Counted from the first letter of the stretch, positions 54,246 through 63,027 are shown. The stretch: 64,000 bases of DNA from Marinobacter sediminum (GCF_016820575.1 NZ_JAEMQH010000001.1:1240001-1304000); one strand, 5' to 3'. Notes: generated by a model not told the origin, from the letters alone. Program-made: numbers and translations.

Positions 54246-55991
54246 ATGAAGACGGCCTTTCTGGCAGGTGCCTTAAGCCTGCTGCTGCCCACGATGGGGG
54301 TGGCGGGAGAATACAATCTGACGGTTGACCGAGTCGAAATTGACACCGGGGACTTTGTGAAAACGGGTATTGGTTATAACGGCGCATCCCCCGGGCCGGT
54401 TCTCCGCTTCAAGGAAGGTGAGAACGTTTCAATCAATGTGACCAACAATCTGGATGAGATGACGTCCATCCATTGGCACGGGTTGATCCTTCCGTTCGAG
54501 CAGGACGGTGTGCCGGGTATCAGCTTTCCGGGCATCAAGCCAGGGGAAACCTTCACCTACAACTTCCCTATTACCCAATCGGGCACCTACTGGTTCCACA
54601 GTCATTCGGGTTTCCAGGAACCCGATGGCGCTTACGGTGCCATTGTCATCGAGCCTGAAGGGCGTGAACCCTTCCGGTATGACCGTGAATACGTGGTCCA
54701 GCTAACCGACAAACACCCGCACTCGGGTGATCGCATCATGCGCAATCTGAAAATGATGCCGGACTATTACAACCGTGAGCAGCAAACGGTGGGCGAATTC
54801 TTTTCAGACGTTTCCGACCAAGGCTTCATGACGACCGTTAAGGATCGCCTGGCCTGGGGTGGCATGCGCATGATGAAAGCCGATGTCGAAGATCTGCAGG
54901 GCTTTACCGGCCTGATTAATGGCAAGGGGCCAGAGCAGAATTGGACGGGACTGTTTCAGCCGGGCGAGCGGATTCGCCTGCGTTTTATCAACTCGTCAGC
55001 CATGACCTATTTCGATGTTCGGATACCTGGCCTGGATATGACCGTCGTTCAAGCAGACGGAAACAATGTTCAACCCGTCAGTGTGGATGAGTTTCGAATC
55101 GGTGTGGCGGAAACCTACGATGTCATTGTGAGGCCCAGGGACGAGAAGGCCTATACGATTTTTGCTGAGTCCATGGGGCGCTCCGGCTACGCGAGGGCAA
55201 CGTTGGCGCCGAAGGAAGGCATGGAGGCGGCAGTGCCGAAACTGCGCGATCCGGCACGCTTGACCATGGCCGATATGGGCGGAATGCACGGGATGGATCA
55301 CGGCGACATGGCAGGCATGGACCATTCCACTATGGGCGAAATGGATCATTCCGACATGAAGGACATGGACCATTCAGGCATGAAGGGAATGGATCATTCA
55401 GGCATGAAAGGCATGGATCACTCAGCGATGGGCCACGGCTCGGAGATGACGGCGGGTGGCGCCAGCGATCCTTTCTATGCCGAGGGCAGTGGCCTGATTC
55501 CAACGGCAGCCAATGGCGGCAAGTTCCTGTCTTATGCTGATCTGAAAGCGCAAAAGCCTCTGTACGAAGAACGCGAAGCCACTCGGGAGATTGAGCTGCG
55601 TCTGACGGGCAATATGGAGCGCTACACCTGGAGTATCAACGGCGTTAAATATGAGGATGCGGACCCGATTCGGCTGCAGTACGGTGAACGGGTTCGGTTC
55701 AAATTCGTTAATGAGACGATGATGACGCATCCCATGCACCTGCACGGCATGTGGTCGATGCTGGATGTTGGCGCGGGTCAGTTGAACCCAGTCAAGCACA
55801 CCATCAGTGTTCAGCCGGGTACGACGGTTTATATGGAAACCGAGGTGGATGAGCCTGGTCAGTGGGCTTTCCATTGCCATCTTTCCTACCATGCGGCGGC
55901 CGGTATGTTTCGCAAGGTTATTGTTGAGGGCGGCCCGGAGAGCACCCAGGCTGCTGAAGGAGATGTCGGGCAAGCGGGAGGTGAAGCATGA
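54246..55991 (+). CDS. copA: Multicopper oxidase, CopA-type copper tolerance protein
   Basis: A 581-residue periplasmic enzyme that would oxidise Cu(I) or bind copper. All copper-site motifs are present: HWHGL (H76, H78), WFHSHSG (H118, H120), HPMHLHG near 500 and [12 protein letters not shown] near 545 with the type 1 Cys and axial Met. A Met/His-rich repeat lies at about residues 348-400. The signal peptide ([21 protein letters not shown]) has no twin arginine, although CopA proteins usually carry one. Start at 54246 has GGGAG at nine bases; it overlaps copB by four bases. Confidence 0.92.
   Translation: MKTAFLAGALSLLLPTMGVAGEYNLTVDRVEIDTGDFVKTGIGYNGASPGPVLRFKEGENVSINVTNNLDEMTSIHWHGLILPFEQDGVPGISFPGIKPGETFTYNFPITQSGTYWFHSHSGFQEPDGAYGAIVIEPEGREPFRYDREYVVQLTDKHPHSGDRIMRNLKMMPDYYNREQQTVGEFFSDVSDQGFMTTVKDRLAWGGMRMMKADVEDLQGFTGLINGKGPEQNWTGLFQPGERIRLRFINSSAMTYFDVRIPGLDMTVVQADGNNVQPVSVDEFRIGVAETYDVIVRPRDEKAYTIFAESMGRSGYARATLAPKEGMEAAVPKLRDPARLTMADMGGMHGMDHGDMAGMDHSTMGEMDHSDMKDMDHSGMKGMDHSGMKGMDHSAMGHGSEMTAGGASDPFYAEGSGLIPTAANGGKFLSYADLKAQKPLYEEREATREIELRLTGNMERYTWSINGVKYEDADPIRLQYGERVRFKFVNETMMTHPMHLHGMWSMLDVGAGQLNPVKHTISVQPGTTVYMETEVDEPGQWAFHCHLSYHAAAGMFRKVIVEGGPESTQAAEGDVGQAGGEA
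55289..55440 (+). repeat. Met/His-rich tandem repeat coding region in copA
   Basis: Within copA, units of about eight codons encode [12 protein letters not shown] repeats (variants [32 protein letters not shown] twice, MDHSAMGH). Such stretches bind several copper ions in CopA proteins. The near-identical DNA of the last copies suggests recent unit duplication; copy number may vary between strains. Confidence 0.85.
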
Positions 55992-56737
55992 GTCGTTGGA
56001 TCTCACTGACTGCGATCGTTTTGTTGGGCTGGGGGGGCATTCCAACAGTGGCTTCCGCCCAGGAACGGATGGAGGACACCACCGCACGAAAAATGCCACT
56101 CAAGGTCTGGGGGGCTCAGTTTGAAGAGTTTGAATACCGCTACAGCGACGATGACGAAGAGCTGGGCACCTGGAGCGGGGATGTCTTCTATGGCACCGAC
56201 GATCTGAAGCTTCGCTGGCTCACAACAGGTGAGTACGCCATCGACGAGCAGGCTTATGAAAAGCTGGAAAATCAGCTGGTTGGCCAAGTGCCAATATCTG
56301 ACTTCTTTGATGCCAAGGCCGGAGTACGGTTTGATACGCCAGAAGGGCCCGACCGCACTTACGCCGTTGTTGGGATCTCGGGGCTTGCCCCTCAATGGGT
56401 TGAAATTGACGCCAGTCTTTACGTCAGCGAGAAAGGCGATGCCTCAGCCGAGCTGGACGCTGAGTACGAGCTCTTGCTGACCAATCGGTTGATTCTTGCA
56501 GCTGCGCTTGATGCGACGGTGGCCTTTAGTGAAGATCGAGAAATCGGGGTCGGCAAGGGCTTGGTGTCCACTGAAACCGGGCTAAGGTTAAGTTATGACC
56601 TGATCGACCGATCCTTCTCTCCTTATATCGGCGTGGTTCATGAGCGCACATACGGGGACTCAGAGGACTTTGTAAGAGCAGCGGGCGGCGATGCTGAAAG
56701 CTGGTTTGCGGTGGTTGGTGCCCGGCTTTCATTTTGA
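55988..56737 (+). CDS. copB: CopB-family outer-membrane copper resistance protein
   Basis: A 249-residue protein with a signal peptide (to about ASAQ) and a beta-barrel pattern: [40 protein letters not shown] is diagnostic of CopB, and the last strand ends in VVGARLSF with terminal aromatic residue as in outer-membrane barrels. The Met-rich N-terminal region present in the P. syringae protein is missing. ATGA overlap with copA shows coupling. Thought to affect copper passage or storage at the outer membrane. Confidence 0.9.
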   Translation: MSRWISLTAIVLLGWGGIPTVASAQERMEDTTARKMPLKVWGAQFEEFEYRYSDDDEELGTWSGDVFYGTDDLKLRWLTTGEYAIDEQAYEKLENQLVGQVPISDFFDAKAGVRFDTPEGPDRTYAVVGISGLAPQWVEIDASLYVSEKGDASAELDAEYELLLTNRLILAAALDATVAFSEDREIGVGKGLVSTETGLRLSYDLIDRSFSPYIGVVHERTYGDSEDFVRAAGGDAESWFAVVGARLSF

Positions 56738-56790
56738 TGGCTCGCACTGCGCTGTTAAATAATTTAAATAGAACCAGGGGGAGGTGAAAA

Positions 56791-57483
56791 ATGCGCATCT
56801 TGTACAGCATTGTTATCGCGGGTGTCGTGCTGGCAGTGAGCGGTTTCGCTTTCATTCACAGTGGCATCTACAACGTCACGGCGATGGAAGAGCACAGCCC
56901 TTTGGGCAAGTGGGCGCTTCACACCACGATGAAAAACTCGGTGGAAGCGAGGGTCTCAGAGGTCGAGGTGCCGAGTAATCTGGCCAGCGAAGAGATGATT
57001 CGCCAGGGCGCCCGCGCCTATGACCAGCTTTGCGTTGCCTGCCACTTGAAACCAGGCTTGGAGGATACGCTGCTTCGGCAAGGCTTGAACCCAACGCCAC
57101 CGTCATTGGCGGAAGCGGGGCACTTCGGGCCGGCCGAGCAGTTTTGGGTTATTAAGAACGGCATAAAAATGACGGGGATGCCCGCGTGGGGCGTCACTCA
57201 TGACGATGAGGACCTGTGGGAAATCACGGCATTTATCCAGCGCCTGCCAAGCCTCTCAGTGGCGGAATACACTCGCCTGATTCAGCCTGAACCGGGTATG
57301 CAGGCCAAGGCGGACGACGGCCATGATCATGACCATGGCAATATGGACGGCATGATGGCTGGAGGGGCATCATCGCATGGCGAATCCCCACACGGCGAGC
57401 CAGGCCACCACAGTGACGAAGATCCGAAAACGGCGAGTGAGCCGAAAGTCGACGACCATTACTCGGATGGCCACACGCATTGA
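56791..57483 (+). CDS. Membrane-anchored c-type cytochrome with His/Met-rich C-terminal tail
   Basis: A 230-residue protein: N-terminal anchor or signal (LYSIVIAGVVLAVSGFAFI), one heme site CVACH at residues 81-85, distal Met in MTGMPAWGV near 132, and a C-terminal tail of about 55 residues rich in His, Met, Asp and Gly (HDHDHGNMDGMMAGG, then repeated H pairs, ending DGHTH). The tail looks like a copper-binding region. Strong ribosome site GGGGGAGG. Last gene of the operon. Electron transfer linked to the multicopper oxidase or copper chelation are both possible. Confidence 0.86.
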   Translation: MRILYSIVIAGVVLAVSGFAFIHSGIYNVTAMEEHSPLGKWALHTTMKNSVEARVSEVEVPSNLASEEMIRQGARAYDQLCVACHLKPGLEDTLLRQGLNPTPPSLAEAGHFGPAEQFWVIKNGIKMTGMPAWGVTHDDEDLWEITAFIQRLPSLSVAEYTRLIQPEPGMQAKADDGHDHDHGNMDGMMAGGASSHGESPHGEPGHHSDEDPKTASEPKVDDHYSDGHTH

Positions 57484-57523
57484 ACAGCGTTAAAACCTAA
57501 TTCCGCTGTCTCTCAAGGCTCGT

Positions 57524-58348
57524 CTACCGCTCTATTTTCGCTGTCAGTTCGTCGAGCTTCCGCTGGACGTTATGCAGCTGCTTAACGATTTCGTCCCGCT
57601 CATCGTGTGCCTTCTGGGCCTCCTGGGCATTCTGCTCTTCGCTCATCACTTCCAGAATCGCACCGATCATCATGTTCAGGAACACGAACGCCGTCAGGAA
57701 AATGAAGGTCAGGTAGTACAGCCAACTGAGCGGGTAGGACTCCATGGTGGCGTACATGACGTCGGTCCAGTCTTCGAAAGTGGCCACCCGGAACAACGTC
57801 AGCATGGCAATGGCCACGTCGCCCCACAGGTCCGGGTCAACCTTGGCGAAAAAGATCGAACCCATGGCGGCGTAGATGTAGAAGATGATGAACATCAGCA
57901 GGGCGATGTAGCCCATGCGCGGAATCGCCTTCAGCAACGAATTGATCAGGAAGCGCAACTCCGGCACCACTGACACCAGGCGCAGGACCCGGAATACCCG
58001 CAGCAAACGGCCCAGCAACACCGCGTCAGAATTGTCGAGCGGGATCAGGCTGCCGATCACCACGATGGTGTCGAACAGGTTCCAGCCGTCCATCAAAAAC
58101 CGACGTTTGGCCGGGCAGGCGGCGAAGCGAAAGAGAATCTCGATCAGGAAGAATGCAGTGATGGCGTTGTCCATCCCGGTCAGGGCTTGCTCCACAAATG
58201 GTGGCAAGTCGTAGGTCTTGGCTCCGATGGTCAGCGCCGACAAGATGATGATGGCAATGACAATGCCCTGAAACAGCTTGCTGGACTCAATCCGGCGCAG
58301 GTGCTCGGACGCCGAGGAGGGGCTTAATTCGGATGACATGGCTGACAT
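57524..58348 (-). CDS. Voltage-gated cation channel (bacterial six-TM, NaChBac-like)
   Basis: A 274-residue single-domain channel that would assemble as a tetramer. S1 at about 28-45, S2 around 61-75, S3 with GWNLFDTIVV near 88-97, S4 with arginines every third position (R114, R117, R120, R123), S5 near 147-170, then the pore with selectivity filter TFEDWTD at 190-196, S6 near 205-230 and a C-terminal coiled coil. Sodium channels of this family usually read TLESW; here the acidic residues fit calcium preference. Start at 58348 or 58339 (both near GGAG). Convergent with the cytochrome gene. Confidence 0.9.
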   Translation of the reverse strand: MSAMSSELSPSSASEHLRRIESSKLFQGIVIAIIILSALTIGAKTYDLPPFVEQALTGMDNAITAFFLIEILFRFAACPAKRRFLMDGWNLFDTIVVIGSLIPLDNSDAVLLGRLLRVFRVLRLVSVVPELRFLINSLLKAIPRMGYIALLMFIIFYIYAAMGSIFFAKVDPDLWGDVAIAMLTLFRVATFEDWTDVMYATMESYPLSWLYYLTFIFLTAFVFLNMMIGAILEVMSEEQNAQEAQKAHDERDEIVKQLHNVQRKLDELTAKIER

Positions 58349-58559
58349 CGACTCCAGATGATTTACGAAAGGGCGGAATTCTAAAGGGCGGCGGCGGGAT
58401 TGGATAGCCTGAAGGCGGGACCGGCCCGGCAACCGCTAAGGTATCAAGGGCAATAAGTCTTGCTTATTCAGTGAGATCAGGAATATTGATTCGCGGAATC
58501 TGGAAACCCTTTCCATACTCAAATCGCCAAACAACAAAACCAAGAGCGAGTGCATTCCC

Positions 58560-59945
58560 ATGTCAGAAAGACCTGAGCTACCCGGCTGGCGCTGGGGGCC
58601 GTTCACCTTTCGTCTGCCCTTTTACCACACACGCCTATGCTGGCCGGAATTCCTGCAGGGGCTGTTTGTCTCTGCCGCCACCGGTATGGCGCTGATTCCG
58701 GTCATGACCGCGTTCTTCGGCCTGAGTTTTGAGGAAGCGGTTGCGCTGTCGATGATTCATGCCTCGTTGATTGCCTCGGCGGTGATTGTCTTTGGCGAAC
58801 CCTACGCCGGCGGCTGGATCACGCCCGCATTACCGCTGATTCTGGCGTTTGTTATCGGTGGCTATGAAGACCCGGTAAGCCGGTTCCAGGCGATGACGGC
58901 TTTGAGCCTGGTCTTTGCGGGGTTGGTTCTGGTTCTGGGAGTCACCGGCTTGGGCCGGCGCTTTGTGGTCTGGCTGCCGGACACACTCAAGGCCGGAATT
59001 ATCCTCGGCGCCGCCATCGCGGCGCTCAAGCGGGTGTTTGTCGACGATGCCGAGCGTTTTCTGCTGGAGCAGCCAATTGCCACCGGACTTGCCTGCGCCA
59101 TTTGCTTGATCTTCACCTTCTCGGTGCCAATGCAGAAGCTGAAAGAGCGAAACCGTTTCTTTTTTATGCTGGGGGCATTGGGTTTATTGCCGGGCTTTCT
59201 GGTGGCAGCGGTGGTTGGGCCGCTGGCGGGTGAGGTCAGCTTCGATATCCAGTGGGGAATTCTGGTGCCGCCTGTGGGTGACGCCCTGGCCAAGGTATCA
59301 CCGCTGATGATTGGCTGGCCGTCGCAGGAAATGCTCATCCAGAGTGTTCCCCTGGCATTGATCGCTTACATCATCCTGTTCGGTGACCTGGTCACCGGCA
59401 ACGAAGTGCTGCGCGATGGCCTGCATGCACGCAGGGATGAGCACGTTGATATCAACCTGAACCGCTCCCACTTCTCACTCGCGATCCGCAACGCCATCAT
59501 GGCCATTGTGGCGCCGTTTTTTCCGACTCAGGGCGCGGTCTGGACCGGCGTGCACGTGATTGTGGTGCAACGCTGGAAACAGGGGCCGAAGGCGATGGGC
59601 AGCCTGCACAGTGGGCTGGCCTCCTACTACCTGATGGGGTTGCCGTTTATTTTCTTCCTGTTGCCACTGCTCACCGGGCTTAAGCCCTTGCTGGGTGTCG
59701 CCCTGTCGCTAACCCTGGTGCTGACCGGCTTTGCCTGTGCCTACATCGCGATGGCGATACCGCGAGACAATGCCTCACGGGGGACGGTGGTTCTGATTGG
59801 TGCGGCGCTGGCGTTCTTCGAGCCCTGGATGGGTTTGTTAATCGGCGTGGTGGCAACCATCGCGCTGGTGGGCTGGGATAGAAACCCGGATCCGATCCCT
59901 CACGATGAGCGAGAGGAGGAGCCGGCGACCGTTAGCCAAAACTAG
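58560..59945 (+). CDS. Multipass permease, probably NCS2/SulP-like (xanthine/uracil/anion type)
   Basis: A 461-residue protein with about 12-14 hydrophobic segments. N-terminal RLPFYHTRLCWPEFLQGLFVSAATGMALIPVM and the internal LPDTLKAGIILGAAIAALKRVFVDD resemble solute carrier 23/26-fold permeases (xanthine/uracil or sulfate families), but no full signature is recognised, so substrate is unknown. No STAS domain. Stop codon shares CTAG with the EVE gene stop on the other strand. It has no linked enzymes. Confidence 0.65.
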   Translation: MSERPELPGWRWGPFTFRLPFYHTRLCWPEFLQGLFVSAATGMALIPVMTAFFGLSFEEAVALSMIHASLIASAVIVFGEPYAGGWITPALPLILAFVIGGYEDPVSRFQAMTALSLVFAGLVLVLGVTGLGRRFVVWLPDTLKAGIILGAAIAALKRVFVDDAERFLLEQPIATGLACAICLIFTFSVPMQKLKERNRFFFMLGALGLLPGFLVAAVVGPLAGEVSFDIQWGILVPPVGDALAKVSPLMIGWPSQEMLIQSVPLALIAYIILFGDLVTGNEVLRDGLHARRDEHVDINLNRSHFSLAIRNAIMAIVAPFFPTQGAVWTGVHVIVVQRWKQGPKAMGSLHSGLASYYLMGLPFIFFLLPLLTGLKPLLGVALSLTLVLTGFACAYIAMAIPRDNASRGTVVLIGAALAFFEPWMGLLIGVVATIALVGWDRNPDPIPHDEREEEPATVSQN

Positions 59946-60400
59946 CCGGCATGGCTCTGGATAATCTGCCACTCTTCCTCGCTGACTGGCATCACTGAGA
60001 GGCGGCTGCCCTTGCGCAGCAGGGCCAGCTCCTCCAGTCCGGGCAGGGTCTTGAGTGCCTTCAGGGGAATCAGGCGCGGCAGTTTGCGCACCAAGGTCAG
60101 ATCCACCGCTTGCCAGCGCGGTTTCTCGAGTGTGCTCTTGGGATCGAAATAGGGCGAATCGGGCTGGAACTGAGTGGGGTCGGGGTAGGCACCGTTCACC
60201 ACGGTGACGATGCCGGCAATGCCAATCTGGGCGCAGCTGGAGTGGTACAGGAAAACGTCGTCGCCTTCATTCATCTGGGTCAGGAAGTTCCTGGCCTGAT
60301 AATTACGCACCCCGTCCCACGGGATCGACTTGCCGGCAGACTGTATGAAATCTTCGATGCCGCATTCAGAGGGTTCTGACTTTACCAACCATTTCGCCAT
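59942..60400 (-). CDS. EVE domain protein
   Basis: A 152-residue stand-alone EVE protein: MAKWLVKSEPSECGIEDF, WDGVRNYQARNFLTQMNEGDDVFLYHSS and IAGIVTVV match the family of thymocyte nuclear protein 1 and bacterial relatives, PUA-fold modules that bind modified bases in nucleic acid. Bacterial copies are widespread with little known function; some are fused to restriction enzymes, not the case here. The start at 60400 follows GGAAG. It is 17 bases downstream of the hlyIII gene on the same strand. Confidence 0.9.
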   Translation of the reverse strand: MAKWLVKSEPSECGIEDFIQSAGKSIPWDGVRNYQARNFLTQMNEGDDVFLYHSSCAQIGIAGIVTVVNGAYPDPTQFQPDSPYFDPKSTLEKPRWQAVDLTLVRKLPRLIPLKALKTLPGLEELALLRKGSRLSVMPVSEEEWQIIQSHAG

Positions 60401-60417
60401 CTTGCTTCCATCACCCA

Positions 60418-61119
60418 TCAGGTCACGTGAGGTAGAACGCCAAAGTATATCGCGCTGAAGTGGCACGCGCTGCCACCGATCACGAACAGGTGCCAGATGG
60501 CATGCATGTAGGGGATGCGGTCAGCCAGATAGAACACCACGCCGACGGTGTAGGCCAGGCCACCGGCAACGGTGAGGTTCAGCGCGGTTTCACTCAGATT
60601 GGCGACCAGGTCTGACGAGGCGAACGTGATCAGCCAGCCCATGGCGATATAGATTCCCACGCGAGCCAGTTTGAACCGATTCTTGAAAATTACCTTGAGC
60701 ACCACGCCAGTCAGCGCCAGCGACCAAATGATGGCAAACAACGTCCAACCGACGGTGCCCCGCATGTTCACCAGCAAAAAGGGCGTGTAGGTGCCGGCAA
60801 TCAGCAGGAAGATGGCGCAATGATCCAGGGTTTTGAAGGCGCTTTTCAGCTTCGGGTGCCGGGCGCCGTGGTACAGCGCCGAGGCACTGTAAAGGAGTAT
60901 GAGAGAGGCGCCAAATATACCGAAACTGACCAGCTTCCAGATGTCGCCGAGCTGGCTTGCGCCGACGATCAGGGCCACCGTGCCGATCACGCTCAGGATC
61001 GCGCCCAGACCGTGCGTGGCACTGTTCAGCCATTCTTCCACACGCTGATGCACGGTGGCTTCCGGGGGTTCGGTGGTAAAGTCGGTAGCGCTTTGTTTCG
61101 AGTTTTCCTCGTTGGTCAT
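60418..61119 (-). CDS. Hemolysin III / TrhA (YqfA) family membrane protein
   Basis: A 233-residue seven-TM protein of the PAQR-like HlyIII family: VEEWLNSATHGLGAILSVIGTVALI, SASALYHG, DHCAIFLLIAGTYTPF and MHAIWHLFVIGGSACHF hold the conserved His/Asp residues likely to bind zinc. YqfA/TrhA proteins influence membrane state rather than being proven hemolysins. Start at 61119 (after a GGAT) or 61143. A FabR-like palindrome sits between its -35 and -10, pointing to control by membrane fatty-acid status. EVE gene follows. Confidence 0.88.
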   Translation of the reverse strand: MTNEENSKQSATDFTTEPPEATVHQRVEEWLNSATHGLGAILSVIGTVALIVGASQLGDIWKLVSFGIFGASLILLYSASALYHGARHPKLKSAFKTLDHCAIFLLIAGTYTPFLLVNMRGTVGWTLFAIIWSLALTGVVLKVIFKNRFKLARVGIYIAMGWLITFASSDLVANLSETALNLTVAGGLAYTVGVVFYLADRIPYMHAIWHLFVIGGSACHFSAIYFGVLPHVT

Positions 61120-61149
61120 TGCAGAATATCCGTTGGTCGACATGGCGCT

Positions 61150-61178
61150 AAAATACTTGAGCGTACAACTGTACGCAA
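61150..61178 (-). promoter_or_regulatory. Promoter of the hemolysin III gene
   Basis: On the minus strand TTGCGT, a 17-base spacer and TATTTT. Elements are only partly consensus, but spacing is ideal and the spacer is occupied by the palindrome at 61160-61177. Confidence 0.6.
61160..61177. promoter_or_regulatory. FabR-like operator within the hemolysin III promoter
   Basis: AGCGTACAACTGTACGCA has perfect seven-bp arms GCGTACA/TGTACGC and matches AGCGTACANNTGTACGCT at all but the last fixed base. FabR is a TetR-family repressor of unsaturated fatty-acid genes, and yqfA is, to my knowledge, a member of its regulon in enterobacteria. Placement between -35 and -10 fits repression. The repressor gene is not in the window. 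Confidence 0.75.
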
Positions 61179-61260
61179 ACTTTTCAGGTGAACGTTTTGT
61201 GATCATTTTAAGGGAAATCGAATGACACAAATAAAAAATATTTGACGCCAGGCTGATCCG

Positions 61261-61391
61261 TTAGTCCCTAAGCTTTCGTAAGCTAACTGAGTTCGACGGC
61301 GCCGGCATTTTCTCCGCCCGCCTCGAAATCACTGAATGCGTTGAGTGATATGCATCATTGGGCAGCAGGGGCCTCCTTGCTGCCCTTTTTT
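61261..61391 (+). ncRNA. Candidate small RNA or attenuating leader upstream of the AEC gene
   Basis: A 340-base gap between hlyIII and the AEC gene carries a strong terminator (61360-61391) with no plus-strand gene before it for over one kilobase. The preceding sequence can fold: AGCTT/AAGCT around 61271-61284, and ATCACT/AGTGAT around 61328-61349. A promoter was not identified with confidence (TTGACG at 61242 has no good -10), so the 5' end is a guess. Either a free small RNA or a terminated leader controlling the AEC gene would explain it. Confidence 0.5.
61360..61391 (+). terminator. Orphan rho-independent terminator
   Basis: GGGCAGCA pairs with TGCTGCCC around a ten-base loop, followed directly by TTTTTT. 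It works only in the plus direction. The nearest upstream plus-strand gene ends at 59945, with two minus-strand genes between, so it must serve a transcript starting in this gap. It lies 69 bases before the AEC start codon. Confidence 0.85.
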
Positions 61392-61459
61392 ATTGCTGAC
61401 TCATTTCTGGGTACACTTGCCGGCTTGGTCCAAAAAAATAGTTCCTGTCTGGAGCATTC

Positions 61460-62377
61460 ATGGCTGCCGCGCTGGCGTTGTTATTCAAGCTTACTCCCCT
61501 GTACCTAACGGTCGTACTCGGCTGGCTGGCGGGACGTTACCTGGAAGCCAGCGGCAAACACATCGCTGGCATCATGTTGTACATCGTCACGCCATCGGTG
61601 GTGTTTTCCGGGGTCATGGCGGCACCGCTGTCCGCGGAAGTCATTTTTCTGCCGTTTCTGATGTTCGGTATATCCTGTGTGCTTGGCATCGTTCAGTTGA
61701 AACTTGCCCGGCGGGTGATCACCGACGGCAGTGCAAGCCTCATACCTTTGTGCGTGGGCTCCGGTAATACCGGCTACTTCGGCGTGCCGGTGGCGTTGTT
61801 GCTGTTCGGCGAGGAAGGTCTCGGGCTCTACATCGTGTGCATGCTCGGCACCACCCTGTTTGAAAACTCGGTGGGTTTCTATCTGGCGGCCCGTGGCCGC
61901 TACGACCTTAAATCGGCCCTGTGGCGGGTGGTAAAGTTGCCCTCCGTGTATGCCTTCCTGGCGGCAGTGCTGCTGAACCTGTCCGGCATCCGCATCCCGG
62001 ATCTGTTCCAGCCGTTGTTCGATAACCTGCGGGGGGCCTACAGCATTCTGGGCATGATGATCATCGGGATGAGCATCACCAGTTTCCGGGGACTGGCGGG
62101 CAATCTCCGCTTCACCGGGTTGGCCTTCTTCGGAAAATTCGTGGTTTGGCCTGCCGTGGCCATCCTGTTCTGGTGGCTGGATGCCAACGTGCTGGGCATC
62201 TACGAGCCTGCCGTCCACAAGGCCATTTTCCTGATTTCCATTACTCCGATTGCGGCCAACACAGTGGTCATTGCCACTCTGCTTGAGACCTCGCCGAGGC
62301 AGGCGGCGGGCACGGTTCTGCTCACCACCCTGTTCGCACTCGCCTTCATCCCGGTGATGATTTCGTTCGCGTTCTAA
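61460..62377 (+). CDS. AEC (auxin efflux carrier) family transporter
   Basis: A 305-residue membrane protein with about ten TM helices in the two-halves arrangement of the AEC/MDR family: LYLTVVLGWLAGRYL, VGSGNTGYFGVPVALLLFG containing the unwound-helix motif near residue 105, and MIIGMSI, then ITPIAANTVVIAT near 265. Bacterial members export or import small organic acids such as malonate or malate; substrate here unknown. Possibly controlled by the terminator 69 bases upstream. Stop overlaps the CDF gene stop. Confidence 0.87.
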   Translation: MAAALALLFKLTPLYLTVVLGWLAGRYLEASGKHIAGIMLYIVTPSVVFSGVMAAPLSAEVIFLPFLMFGISCVLGIVQLKLARRVITDGSASLIPLCVGSGNTGYFGVPVALLLFGEEGLGLYIVCMLGTTLFENSVGFYLAARGRYDLKSALWRVVKLPSVYAFLAAVLLNLSGIRIPDLFQPLFDNLRGAYSILGMMIIGMSITSFRGLAGNLRFTGLAFFGKFVVWPAVAILFWWLDANVLGIYEPAVHKAIFLISITPIAANTVVIATLLETSPRQAAGTVLLTTLFALAFIPVMISFAF

Positions 62378-63027
62378 TTGCTGCCAGTGCCCGCGGAGGC
62401 TGGCTGGGGGCTGGTGGCACGAGCGGTTGCGATGTCACTGCGGGCGTGGCGCACCACGCTGATGCCCGCAGTCATGGCCAGGGTGCCCATGATGCCGGCG
62501 ACCGCCAGATCGGGCCAGGCGGTGCCAGTGCCAAATACACCCAGGGCTGCGGCCATCACGGCGACGTTGCCTATGGCGTCGTTGCGGCTGCAGAGCCAGA
62601 CCGAGCGCATGTCCGAATCGCCGCTTCGAAAACGGAACAGCATCAGGGCAACAACGACGTTGGCAATGAGGGCCAGGAAACCCACGGCGCCCATGGTCAG
62701 GGGTTCAGGTGTCAGCCCGCTCTGGGCGACCCAGAGCGCCCGCAGCCAAACAACCAGGCCGAATGCGGCCATGGTCAGGCCCTTGATCATGGCCGCCCGC
62801 CCGCGCCAGGCCAGGCCCATGGACAGCACGCTCAGCGACAGCAGGTAGTTGGCGCTGTCGCCAAAGAAGTCGATGGCATCGGCCATCAGCGATACGGAGC
62901 CCGATTGGAAACTGGCCCATCCCTCGACAAGGAACATCGCCAGATTGATCCAGAGCGCGATCCACAAGGCTCGGCGGAAGCCGGGTGCGGGAGCTTGTGG
63001 GGTGGGGGCAGAGCAGCCACAGGCCAT
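62374..63027 (-). CDS. Cation diffusion facilitator (CDF) family metal transporter, short form
   Basis: A 217-residue CDF protein exporting divalent metal (zinc, cadmium or similar) in exchange for protons. Metal-site motifs in TM2 and TM5 are recognisable: LMADAIDFFGDSANY and SRNDAIGNV. The cytoplasmic C-terminal domain of classic CDF proteins is lacking. The N-terminus MACGCSAP has two cysteines that could touch metal. Promoter has a MerR-type dyad (63057-63087), and the MerR-family regulator gene is immediately upstream, so expression should be metal-induced. Confidence 0.88.
   Translation of the reverse strand: MACGCSAPTPQAPAPGFRRALWIALWINLAMFLVEGWASFQSGSVSLMADAIDFFGDSANYLLSLSVLSMGLAWRGRAAMIKGLTMAAFGLVVWLRALWVAQSGLTPEPLTMGAVGFLALIANVVVALMLFRFRSGDSDMRSVWLCSRNDAIGNVAVMAAALGVFGTGTAWPDLAVAGIMGTLAMTAGISVVRHARSDIATARATSPQPASAGTGSN

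Noticed and set aside
55289..55440. CRISPR-like or other intergenic repeat
   Set aside because: The repetitive bases lie in frame inside copA and encode a Met/His-rich copper-binding segment; no spacer pattern.
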